DNA from: DLKC01 sp002478885
GTDB lineage: Bacteria; Bacteroidota; Bacteroidia; Chitinophagales; Chitinophagaceae
Direction: 5' to 3'
NCBI GenBank assembly: GCA_046329585.1
Contig: JAXLUI010000002.1
Coordinates: 868,001-932,000 of the forward strand
Length of the DNA stretch: 64,000 nt
Part shown: positions 18,409 to 26,226 of the stretch, piece after piece
Numbering within the stretch: the stretch's first letter is position 1
Layout: every line of letters starts with the position of its first letter
The notes under the pieces: model-generated
Database searches by the model: none
What the model saw: the letters and a program-made list of their open reading frames with translations, nothing else
Told to the model about the DNA's origin: nothing
Position numbers and translations under genes: made by a program

Positions 18409-18555
18409 GTTGCGCCTATCCCGGGAGGAACGATTTGGGATCGCACACTTGTACGTGCTGAACTGTATTTGGCAGACTTATCGTCCCATTTATAAGTTTA
18501 CCGCGTATTTGTTCAGTTATTTGTTGCAGTACAAGTGTGCGACGCAACAGGAGCT
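18409..18555. repeat. family A inverted-repeat element
   Basis: The clearest complete element. The reverse long copy at 18409-18455 has an internal cccgggaggaacgatttggg, and the forward short copy is at 18529-18555. The 14 bases tcgcacacttgtac and gtacaagtgtgcga are perfect inverted copies, extended outward by gttgcg/cgcaac. The 73 bases between them are AT-rich and carry no gene. The size and ends recall a MITE, but no transposase with such ends is present in the window. Confidence 0.65.
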
Positions 18556-18594
18556 AAATTATTTTACAACAGTTGGGTATACATTACTTGTTCA

Positions 18595-20016
18595 TTACGC
18601 ATGTTCATATACTTCCCAACCAAGATAATTTTCCATGGCCTCTTTTAATATACCGGCCGTGTTGCTGGCATTCATTACCACGTGATGCTCAAAACCATTG
18701 CGGCACACGTATTTCATAAGGCCCTGCAGGTTGTTGATCTGCGCAACCGCCCTGTTACCAAAAGTGTTCAACGCATCATCGGTTAACGCGCCTTCGCCAA
18801 CATAAGCCTTAATAATGCTCTTGTTATCATCGGTGCTGATACGGCCGAAAGTTAATGGCATAGCGGGTGTGCGGCCATCAAGTGCGCCATAGGTATTTTC
18901 TGTTCCGACTGATGTACCAAGAATCGGCGCGGTACTTATCTGAATATCCGGCAAAAATGATTTAGCCCAGTTACCGCAATGAAAAAGCACACATTTGGTA
19001 TCATCATCTGCATAGTTATTGTTCCAGTCTACCAATGCGCTGGGCGATCCGCTTGCCAGTTGCATGGCATACATGCTTAGCGTTCCGGTAACATCCACCT
19101 CGCATGCACTGGGCAACATGTTCTCACTCATCATACTCATACTGGTGCATACATTGCAGCCATAGTTTTTCTGCAACGATGTCCAGCATTGAATAGCGGT
19201 TGCATCCAAAGCATTCTCCTGCATAAAATCTGCAAGCACCACATCAAGCTTTGCGATCTGTATCAACCGGTCGTTGGGTGTTTTGCCAGTCGATGCATAA
19301 GCGTGAATCTTTTCGAGCTTCTCTTTCACGGCTTTATCATCGGCAGTAAGTTTATTGGCATTGCCAAGAATTTCAGAAAGGTCAACAGTCGTTACCGAAA
19401 TGCCGTTGCGCTGTAATATTTTCTCGCTGTAACGGACCGTGTTGAATGCACCAGGCCTGGCTCCCACTGCACCAATGCGCACTTTACGCATGCCTTTTAC
19501 TACACGGCAGACTGCAATAAAGTTTTTCATGTCGGCAATAAACGATGCATCAGACGGACTAACAACGTGCTTTGTGGTAAGCGAATATTTAATGCCAAAC
19601 TGGTAGAGGTTATTACATACAGAAATCTTTCCGCACCAGGCATCTCTCCTGTTAACGACATCCATTTTACCCGGCTCATCGGGATAAGCTTGTATCAGCA
19701 CCGGCACATTGAGGCCTGACCATTTAATGGTTTCTGCTACTCCCTTCTCATCGCCGAAATTGGGAAGCACCACGAGAATGCCATCTATCGCATCGGCATG
19801 CTGTTTAAACAATGCAGCGCATTTTTGCGCCTCGGCAAATGTTTCCACGCCCCCAAGCTTCGTGTCCGCATCGCTTAATAATACCGGCGTTATGTTTAGC
19901 TTTTTAAACAGTTCCAGTATTTCTGTCCTGGCGGCTGCAACTAATTTATCAGGAAAGAAATCACGGTTGCCAATGATCACTCCAATAGTCGAAGAGGTAT
20001 AATTTGTTGTTTGCAT
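18595..20016 (-). CDS. L-fucose/L-arabinose isomerase-like protein
   Basis: 473 residues, cytosolic. Fold family by pattern: N-terminal IGVIIGNRDFFPDKLV, IDGILVVLPNFGDEKGVAET, PVLIQAYPDEPGKMD, a middle domain with VRIGAVGARPGAFNTVRYSE, then ACEVDVTGTLSMYAMQLASG with the metal-ligand Glu/Asp region, and a C-terminal barrel. Such enzymes interconvert an aldose and its ketose with Mn. The full substrate range of this branch is uncharacterised. First structural gene after the DeoR regulator (5-base gap), so it probably starts the pathway for the imported sugar. Confidence 0.85.
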   Translation of the reverse strand: MQTTNYTSSTIGVIIGNRDFFPDKLVAAARTEILELFKKLNITPVLLSDADTKLGGVETFAEAQKCAALFKQHADAIDGILVVLPNFGDEKGVAETIKWSGLNVPVLIQAYPDEPGKMDVVNRRDAWCGKISVCNNLYQFGIKYSLTTKHVVSPSDASFIADMKNFIAVCRVVKGMRKVRIGAVGARPGAFNTVRYSEKILQRNGISVTTVDLSEILGNANKLTADDKAVKEKLEKIHAYASTGKTPNDRLIQIAKLDVVLADFMQENALDATAIQCWTSLQKNYGCNVCTSMSMMSENMLPSACEVDVTGTLSMYAMQLASGSPSALVDWNNNYADDDTKCVLFHCGNWAKSFLPDIQISTAPILGTSVGTENTYGALDGRTPAMPLTFGRISTDDNKSIIKAYVGEGALTDDALNTFGNRAVAQINNLQGLMKYVCRNGFEHHVVMNASNTAGILKEAMENYLGWEVYEHA

Positions 20017-20021
20017 ATTTA

Positions 20022-20786
20022 TCAGCTTGCGATGATCAGTTCAATTTCATTGTCACTAAATACCTGCTTGTGCTTTTCCTCGATACCGGCATCGGTTATA
20101 ATGTAGTCGATTAGTGATAAGGCACCGAGACTGGCAAGGGAGGCCTTACCCATTTTGGTGGAGTCGGCAACGAGATAAGTTGTTTCGGCAGCATCTATCA
20201 TCGCCTTCTTAACAACAAGGTCGCTGATGCTTGGATAAGTAAGCCCCGCTTTTAGTGAAATGCCGGCTGTAGCAAGGAATAACTTCTGCACATGAAGCCC
20301 TTTAAAAAAATCTGCAGCTTTCTGCCCGGTAAGTGATAAGGTAGGCGGCTTAAATTCTCCACCGGTAACAATTACCTCGATACCCGGTTCCGCTCCCAGC
20401 ATTAAAGCAATATTCAGCGCATTGGTGATGATGGTAAGGCTCTTCATGCCTTTAAGCTTCTTGGCTATTTCTGTTGTGGTAGAGCCGGAATCAAGGATAA
20501 TCGTGTCGCCGCTTTCAATAAAGCTCACACACTTCGCGGCAATAAGTTCCTTTTTGTCGAGATGCTCCTGGTGCGCCAGCGAAAAAGTCTGCACCTGGTC
20601 TTTGATATTTTTCAGGTATGCACCACCATGCTCCCTCACGATCAACCCGTCTTTATCCAGTTTCTCCAGGTCCTGCCTGATGGTTACTTCTGTTACCTTG
20701 AACAACTTTGCAAGGTCAAGCACTTTGGCAGACCCATCTTCCTGCAAAAGCTCCAGGATCTTATCGCGGCGGTGGCTGGCAAGCAT
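20022..20786 (-). CDS. DeoR/GlpR-family transcriptional regulator
   Basis: 254 residues from the ATG at 20786 (MLASHRRDKIL); a GTG at 20807 would add seven residues. An N-terminal DeoR winged helix (LLQEDGSAKVLDLAKLFKVT, then TIRQDLEKLDKDGLIVREHG) precedes a DeoRC ligand domain (GDTIILDSGSTTTEIAKKL, then FLATAGISLKAGLTYPSISD), which typically senses a phosphorylated sugar. It is the first gene of the minus-strand sugar cluster and most likely represses it until the kinase product appears. It diverges from the monooxygenase gene at 21116. Confidence 0.92.
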   Translation of the reverse strand: MLASHRRDKILELLQEDGSAKVLDLAKLFKVTEVTIRQDLEKLDKDGLIVREHGGAYLKNIKDQVQTFSLAHQEHLDKKELIAAKCVSFIESGDTIILDSGSTTTEIAKKLKGMKSLTIITNALNIALMLGAEPGIEVIVTGGEFKPPTLSLTGQKAADFFKGLHVQKLFLATAGISLKAGLTYPSISDLVVKKAMIDAAETTYLVADSTKMGKASLASLGALSLIDYIITDAGIEEKHKQVFSDNEIELIIAS

Positions 20787-21115
20787 GTTTATTTTCTTTT
20801 GCTGCACAAGAATACGAAAATATTCGAAAAAATAAATAAATAAAAGAAAATAATTAAAAGAGATTAACGCTCATCCGAAAGTCATCGAAAGTCTCAGGAA
20901 CACTTCCCCGAAAAATAGCCAACCTTCAAAATTGGGCATCGGTAAACCAACAATGGTCGGTCTGCCCTGCCGGCGAATAAAAATGGCAACCCGCTTTGCC
21001 GTGGAAAAATAGTCGCGGGTGTTCGGTTCAAATTTCTTTGTTTTGCAATGTCGTGTCTTTCAGCATCAAGTGTAATATGCCTGCTGCATAACAGCACTTT
21101 TGAAATGGTCTTTTA
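20787..21115. other. divergent promoter region of the sugar locus
   Basis: No gene. Bases ~20806-20865 are very AT-rich (runs of aataaataaataaaag) and probably contain the promoter and operator for the regulator-led operon; no clear inverted repeat operator was picked out. The right half is of ordinary composition and must hold the promoter for the flavin monooxygenase. Confidence 0.4.
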
Positions 21116-22351
21116 ATGAAAATAATAATTGCAGGTGGCGGCATAGGCGGTTTAACCGCAGCATTGCTTTTACACAAATCCGGGATTGAGGTGAAAGTAT
21201 TTGAGTCGGTAAAAACACTCAGGCCGCTTGGCGTTGGCATAAATCTTTTACCACACGCTGTGTCTGTGCTGAACGAGTTGGGTTTAATCCCCGCTCTGTC
21301 TGAAATAGCAGTCTCTTCGAAAGCGCTTGTTTACTACAATAAATTCGGGCAGAAATATTGGGAAGAACCAAGAGGCGTATATGCAGGTTATGCAGTACCC
21401 CAATTCTCCATTCACCGCGGCAGGTTTCAGCAGCTACTGTTCGAACAGGCCAAAGCCATTATCGGCGAAGAAAATATTTTCACCAACCATCACTTGCAAT
21501 CCTTCAGTGAAACCACAGGCAAAGTAGTTGCGCGTTTTGTAGACCATGCCACGGGTGAGTTGGTACACGAAGAAACTGCCGACGCACTAATCGGTGCCGA
21601 TGGCATCCACTCTGCCGTCAGGAAGCATTTTTATCCATCAGAAGGCGAACCGAAATTCAAAGGCATCACCTTATGGCGTGCGGTATCAGAAGCGCCGCCA
21701 GGCCTGCTCAATAGCTCAATGGTCATGATCGGTAACACGCAGCAAAAGTTTGTCGCCTACCCGATCAGGGAAGAGGAAAACTCCTGCACCATTAACTGGA
21801 TCGCCGAAATAAAAAATGAAAACAATACCACTCCGCCAAAAAGGGACTGGAACAAAAAAGTAGAAAAAGAAGTTTTCTTCCCCGCATTTGCTTCATGGAA
21901 ATTCGACTGGCTCGATGTGCCGGCCCTCATCGGCGCTGCCACAGAAGTATTTGAGTTCCCGATGATTGACCGGGACCCATTGCCACGTTGGACCTTCGGC
22001 CGCACTACACTGCTGGGCGACGCAGCGCACCCCATGTACCCCATCGGCTCTAACGGCGCATCGCAGGCCTTACTGGATGCAAAAGCCCTGGCCTCAGTCA
22101 TGTCAACTGCAACAGACGCAAAAGAAGCCTTGCGCGCATATGAAAGACAAAGACTGGAAGCTACCTCGAGAATCGTTTTGCTCAACAGGGAAAACGGGCC
22201 CGATAAGATCATGGAGATGATGGAAGACAGGGCGCCCGATGGGTTTAAAAATATCGACGACGTTATATCGCACAAAGAACTGGAAGCGATCGCCAATCAC
22301 TACAAAAAGGTGGCGGGGTTTGACAAAGCATCATTAACCGATTCGCAATAA
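21116..22351 (+). CDS. FAD-dependent aromatic-type monooxygenase
   Basis: 411 residues. N-terminal dinucleotide fold IIIAGGGIGGLTAALLLHKS (GxGxxG), a central DG motif LIGADGIHSAVRKHFYP that contacts FAD and NAD(P)H, and the GD motif TLLGDAAHPMYPIGSNGASQ. These define group A flavoprotein hydroxylases such as salicylate or 3-hydroxybenzoate hydroxylase; the substrate cannot be read. No signal or membrane segment. The DUF3237 gene follows after one base, so the two are co-translated and probably act in one pathway. Confidence 0.9.
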   Translation: MKIIIAGGGIGGLTAALLLHKSGIEVKVFESVKTLRPLGVGINLLPHAVSVLNELGLIPALSEIAVSSKALVYYNKFGQKYWEEPRGVYAGYAVPQFSIHRGRFQQLLFEQAKAIIGEENIFTNHHLQSFSETTGKVVARFVDHATGELVHEETADALIGADGIHSAVRKHFYPSEGEPKFKGITLWRAVSEAPPGLLNSSMVMIGNTQQKFVAYPIREEENSCTINWIAEIKNENNTTPPKRDWNKKVEKEVFFPAFASWKFDWLDVPALIGAATEVFEFPMIDRDPLPRWTFGRTTLLGDAAHPMYPIGSNGASQALLDAKALASVMSTATDAKEALRAYERQRLEATSRIVLLNRENGPDKIMEMMEDRAPDGFKNIDDVISHKELEAIANHYKKVAGFDKASLTDSQ

Positions 22352-22352
22352 A

Positions 22353-22811
22353 ATGGAGCAACCACAACTTCAGTTCGTCTGTGAACTCACCGTACAGGTC
22401 GGCACGCCTCAATTGGTGGGCGATACAGGCGATGGCACCCGAAGGATAATCCCACTTCTTGGAGGCACTTTTACCGGTCCTGGTTTGCAAGGTGTGATCT
22501 TACCCGGCGGGGCTGATTGGCAATTATTAAAAAAGGACGGCATCGCCGATATCGATGCCCGCTATAGTTTGCTGACAAACGATGGTACCCTCATCTACAT
22601 TTCCAACAAAGGCATACGTGTTGCCCCGGAAGAGGTGCTCACGAAATTGGCCAACGGCGAAGAAGTCAACCCCGGCACCTACTATTTCAAAACCATCCCC
22701 ACCTTCGAGACTGCCAAAGGCAAATACGATTGGCTCATGCGTTCGTTGTTTATTGCAAACGGCATCCGCAATCCGGCTAACGTGGTTATTCAGGTCTGGA
22801 AAGTCTGCTAA
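22353..22811 (+). CDS. DUF3237 domain protein
   Basis: 152 residues, one beta-barrel-like DUF3237 domain (LQFVCELTVQVGTPQLVGDT, then GTFTGPGLQGVILPGGADWQ, then the final RSLFIANGIRNPANVVIQVW). Family members have been found with aromatic degradation genes, but the biochemical role is unknown. The start codon lies one base after the monooxygenase stop, a strong sign of a two-gene operon. Confidence 0.87.
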   Translation: MEQPQLQFVCELTVQVGTPQLVGDTGDGTRRIIPLLGGTFTGPGLQGVILPGGADWQLLKKDGIADIDARYSLLTNDGTLIYISNKGIRVAPEEVLTKLANGEEVNPGTYYFKTIPTFETAKGKYDWLMRSLFIANGIRNPANVVIQVWKVC

Positions 22812-22830
22812 ACAACACGTCCATAACTGC

Positions 22831-23436
22831 TCACCGTTCTATGTGCAGCAATTTAAAAAAAGCTGTTTCCGTTATCTCTCTTACCTGCCCGGGAGCAAGG
22901 CCATCAAGTGCCAGGTCTTCAATGGAAACACGGATCAGCCGCTTGCAACGGTGGCGCACCGCCGCAACCATTTTTCTTACCTGGTGATACTTGCCTTCCG
23001 TTAAAGAAAGTAGCAACCAGGTAACAGGAATATAATCGGGCAAGGCAGTCGCTTGGGGATAAACCTGCAGCGGGTCATCAACAATATGCACATCACATTC
23101 ACCGGTAACATATTCCACTCCCCCGCTGATGCGAATGCTTACACCGGTTCTCAATCGCTGAAGGGTTTCTTCACTCACTATGTTAGCCACCTGTACCAGG
23201 TAAACCCTTTTGTGCGGCACCTTGCTCTCAAACAAAAGCTTCGTGACTTTCTTATTCGTGGTAAGTATCAGCAAACCTTCTGAGTTATTGTCGAGCCGGC
23301 CAATAGCATGGGTGCCCTCAGGAAAATCAAAATCAAGATCGCCCAGCAGGCCAACCTTATCCGGGCTCACAAATTGCGATACCATATCGGGTGGCTTATT
23401 CACTATAAAATACCGGTGACCTGTTACAGGCATCAT
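22831..23436 (-). CDS. RsuA/RluE-type rRNA pseudouridine synthase
   Basis: 201 residues from the ATG at 23436; the next codon is also ATG and either may be used. It has YFIVNKPPDMVSQF, the catalytic Asp motif AIGRLDNNSEGLLILT, and KRVYLVQV, and ends in the RsuA-type LSLTEGKYHQVRKMVAAVRH and LIRVSIEDLALDGLAPGQ. It lacks an S4 domain, like RluE, which modifies U2457 of 23S rRNA in E. coli; the exact target here is inferred. Convergent with DUF3237 (19 bases between stops). Confidence 0.88.
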   Translation of the reverse strand: MMPVTGHRYFIVNKPPDMVSQFVSPDKVGLLGDLDFDFPEGTHAIGRLDNNSEGLLILTTNKKVTKLLFESKVPHKRVYLVQVANIVSEETLQRLRTGVSIRISGGVEYVTGECDVHIVDDPLQVYPQATALPDYIPVTWLLLSLTEGKYHQVRKMVAAVRHRCKRLIRVSIEDLALDGLAPGQVREITETAFFKLLHIER

Positions 23437-23522
23437 TAAAAATATTTGTGCCGGCCTATGCAATAAACAGACGGCAGGTATGTATAATTTTTATCCCATC
23501 ACACTACTACTATCAGCTTCGG

Positions 23523-23652
23523 TTGTGTCACTCACTGCAGCGTTCCGTTCTTTACTCAGCAAAGTTGAATCGTATCAATTAAACCCGGGTATTCCTCCAC
23601 ACACCTGCCGATGCACGTTTCCTGTGTACAAGTGTGCGACGCAACAGGAGAT
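23523..23652. repeat. family A element, inverted pair
   Basis: A forward short copy, gtacaagtgtgcgacgcaacaggag.. at 23626-23652, faces a reversed degenerate copy ttgtgtcactcact at 23523-23536, the complement of the variant seen at 60,480. This is the main content of the 23437-23745 gap; no gene is seen. Confidence 0.5.
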
Positions 23653-23745
23653 CAGGTTGGTACTGGCGCCGGGCTCAAAAACAATGTTCCTGTCCAACCA
23701 ACGAACAACAATCAATAACAACTGCAATCAAGGAAAACACAGTTG

Positions 23746-25194
23746 TTATCTTTTTTTCGTCTTAATGGCACCAACGATCATAAACACTGCGATGACCGCA
23801 TTGATGATACCAAACCAGTTACCAAAACGGTCATAAAGCGTGTCTCTATGTTGCAACGAAACGGTGCCCGTTAAAGTGATCGCATTACCGGCAGCGCTGC
23901 TGGCTTCAGCATTCACCCTGCCACAATAATCATTTATGGTTAACCTTCCCTGCCTGGCCGTTCTTACCTGGGAGAAACCGCTTTCTACGCTTCGCAGTAT
24001 TGCCATGCGTGCATGCAACCAGTCATCTTTTTCAAAATCCCATGCAGGTACAAACAGGCAGCCTGCTTGTTGCTCCCCGTAACTTTTTATATAGGCTGGA
24101 AAATCAAGGTCCTTGCAAATCGCAACACCAAGTGCTGTTTCATTAAAACGGAATAAGCCGGGCTGGCTTCCCGGCCTAAACTGGCTTTCCAGGCCGGTTA
24201 CCAGGTGCACTTTATTATAATCGGTGATCAGCCTGCCATCAGCATCGATCACCATGGCCGAGTTTCTTTCAGGATTGTTTTTAAAATTGGTATACCCGGT
24301 AATGATGACAACATGGTTTTCCTTTGCCGTGCGGGATAATATATTTGTGATAACGCTGTCTGTTTCCCTGCTGATATTCATCGCCCTTTCAGGAAGCACG
24401 ACAATTTGTGATCCCTGCTTTGCGAGTTTTGTAATCTCCCCGGCATAATTTGCTGCAAGCAGTTGCTCCTTTTGTGCATCGGGGTTGTTCGTAATATTAT
24501 GCAGCCGCTCATCGAGGGAAACCAGTCCGACTTTTATCGTATTTGCTGCTTCGTTGTTACTTATTCTTATGGCACCAAACAGGAATACGGCTGCAATTAC
24601 CGCAACAGAAATGACCGATATATATTTCAGCGTATGCCCATGACTTCGGTGATACCAGCCAACTGCAATAGCTGACGGAATAAAAGTGATCACAAAGCTA
24701 ATTCCTAAAATACCTGTTACCGATGCAACCTGTACCAGGAGTAACATATCGGCCTGCGAATAAGCAATACTTCCTGCCGATCCGTCTGCTGAAAATTGTA
24801 ACAGCAGCCATTCAAAGCCTGTCCATAAAACCGGGAACGTGAAGATGGTCCACCAGTGGTTGATACGGGTAACAATTCGTCTTACAACAAGCAGCAGCAG
24901 GGCAAAGACCAATGCTGGGAGGATGGTAAATACAATCGCCGGCACCAATGTAGCTACAGATACCAGGTAACCAAACCAGCTTAACCTTCCAGCCAGGTAA
25001 GCAAGGAACGAAATAAGAAAAGCCCTCCTGGCTGTTCCCCTGAACGAAAGGAGCATAACAGGTACTGGAGCTATCCAGAACAAATACCAGTAGGTGCCTG
25101 TTAAGCCGTATGATACATACCAGCATAAACCGGAAAACAAGATCGCTGCTACCGGTAATAATTTTTCTGGGAAAGATTTGTTTGCTTCCTGCAT
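23746..25194 (-). CDS. apolipoprotein N-acyltransferase-like membrane protein (CN hydrolase)
   Basis: 482 residues from the ATG at 25194. Six or more N-terminal membrane helices (about residues 15-210) precede a nitrilase-fold domain with the triad visible: Glu in QIVVLPERAMN, Lys in TDYNKVHLVTGLESQF and Cys in LGVAICKDLDFP. A final hydrophobic segment is at the C-terminus. This is the layout of Lnt, which adds the third acyl chain to lipoproteins. The sequence looks divergent, so it could be a paralogue with another acyl acceptor; whether a canonical lnt exists elsewhere cannot be seen. Confidence 0.78.
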   Translation of the reverse strand: MQEANKSFPEKLLPVAAILFSGLCWYVSYGLTGTYWYLFWIAPVPVMLLSFRGTARRAFLISFLAYLAGRLSWFGYLVSVATLVPAIVFTILPALVFALLLLVVRRIVTRINHWWTIFTFPVLWTGFEWLLLQFSADGSAGSIAYSQADMLLLVQVASVTGILGISFVITFIPSAIAVGWYHRSHGHTLKYISVISVAVIAAVFLFGAIRISNNEAANTIKVGLVSLDERLHNITNNPDAQKEQLLAANYAGEITKLAKQGSQIVVLPERAMNISRETDSVITNILSRTAKENHVVIITGYTNFKNNPERNSAMVIDADGRLITDYNKVHLVTGLESQFRPGSQPGLFRFNETALGVAICKDLDFPAYIKSYGEQQAGCLFVPAWDFEKDDWLHARMAILRSVESGFSQVRTARQGRLTINDYCGRVNAEASSAAGNAITLTGTVSLQHRDTLYDRFGNWFGIINAVIAVFMIVGAIKTKKR

Positions 25195-25418
25195 CGGGCT
25201 CACCTGGAAAAAATAAAAAAGGTTATTAAATATAGGTGGGGAAGATAAGATTTACTGTAACAGCACCGAACGAATTTATGTGCAGTGGTTAATCGCAAAA
25301 ACAGCAGGAAAAATTGTTTGATTGATTTTTGTCATAAAGATGTAAAAATCCGCAGTAGTTTGGAATATTATTAAAACTCATTCGTCTCATCATTACGTAT
25401 GGATTAAATAACCAATAG

Positions 25419-25424
25419 AAGGAG
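25419..25424 (+). promoter_or_regulatory. strong Shine-Dalgarno site
   Basis: aaggag ends nine bases before the ATG of the DUF3108 gene. A near-consensus site is unusual among the genes of this window and fixes the start at 25434. Confidence 0.6.
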
Positions 25425-25433
25425 ACCTGGTTT

Positions 25434-26210
25434 ATGAAAAGAATGTACACATTACTGTTAATGGCCATCCCGGCATTATTATCCACTGCCCTGGCCCAGG
25501 ACAAAGCATTGCAATACGCCTTTCAGCCACAGGAGAAGATCAGCTACAATGTCTATTACAGCCTTGCAGGTATTTACTTTAACGCGGGCTCGGCCACTTT
25601 TAGCACCAGTGGCGAGAAATGGCAGAATGAAGAGGTGTTTCATGTGGTGGCCGACGGATCTACCAATCCGAAATATGACTGGATCTTTAAAGTGAGGGAC
25701 CGCTATGAAAGCTGGTTCAATACAGCAGACCTGCAACCGGTGAAGTTTGTACGCCACATCAATGAAGGAGATTACCAGAAACACGAAGAAGTAACTTTTA
25801 ACCAGTCAACAAATACAGCCATTACAAAAACCGGTGTGTATAAAGTGCCGGAGAAAGTGCAGGATGTCATCAGTATTATGTACTATGCCCGCAACATCAA
25901 TTATGATGCGTACAAAAAAGATGACAAAATACCCTTCAGCATGTTCCTCGACGATAAGGTGTATAACATGTACATCCACTACATCGGTAAGGAAACCATA
26001 AAAACCAGGTATGGTAAATTCAACGCAATCAAGTTAAAGCCATTGTTGTTAAAGGGAAACATCTTTGATGGCGGAGAAAAGATGACAATATGGGTAACCG
26101 ACGATGCCAACCATATACCCGTGCGCATCGAAAGCCCGATCTCTGTTGGCAGCGTAAAGGTTGACTTAATGCACTACGAGAACCTGAAATATCCCATAGC
26201 AAAATTGTAG
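25434..26210 (+). CDS. DUF3108 secreted protein
   Basis: 258 residues. The Sec signal peptide is cleaved near LLSTALAQDKA. The mature part is one DUF3108 domain, a LolA/LppX-like open barrel: EKISYNVYYSLAGIYFNAGS, then RDRYESWFNTADLQPVKFVR, then KPLLLKGNIFDGGEKMTIWV. Periplasmic; function unknown, though the fold suggests handling of a lipid or hydrophobic ligand. It stands alone and converges with GH9 (16 bases). Confidence 0.88.
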   Translation: MKRMYTLLLMAIPALLSTALAQDKALQYAFQPQEKISYNVYYSLAGIYFNAGSATFSTSGEKWQNEEVFHVVADGSTNPKYDWIFKVRDRYESWFNTADLQPVKFVRHINEGDYQKHEEVTFNQSTNTAITKTGVYKVPEKVQDVISIMYYARNINYDAYKKDDKIPFSMFLDDKVYNMYIHYIGKETIKTRYGKFNAIKLKPLLLKGNIFDGGEKMTIWVTDDANHIPVRIESPISVGSVKVDLMHYENLKYPIAKL

Positions 26211-26226
26211 AAGGAAAACGTCAACT

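Noticed and set aside
18351..18446. N-terminal extension of the transketolase N-subunit
   Set aside because: The added 32 codons run through a family A repeat; the ATG at 18350 gives the normal family N-terminus.
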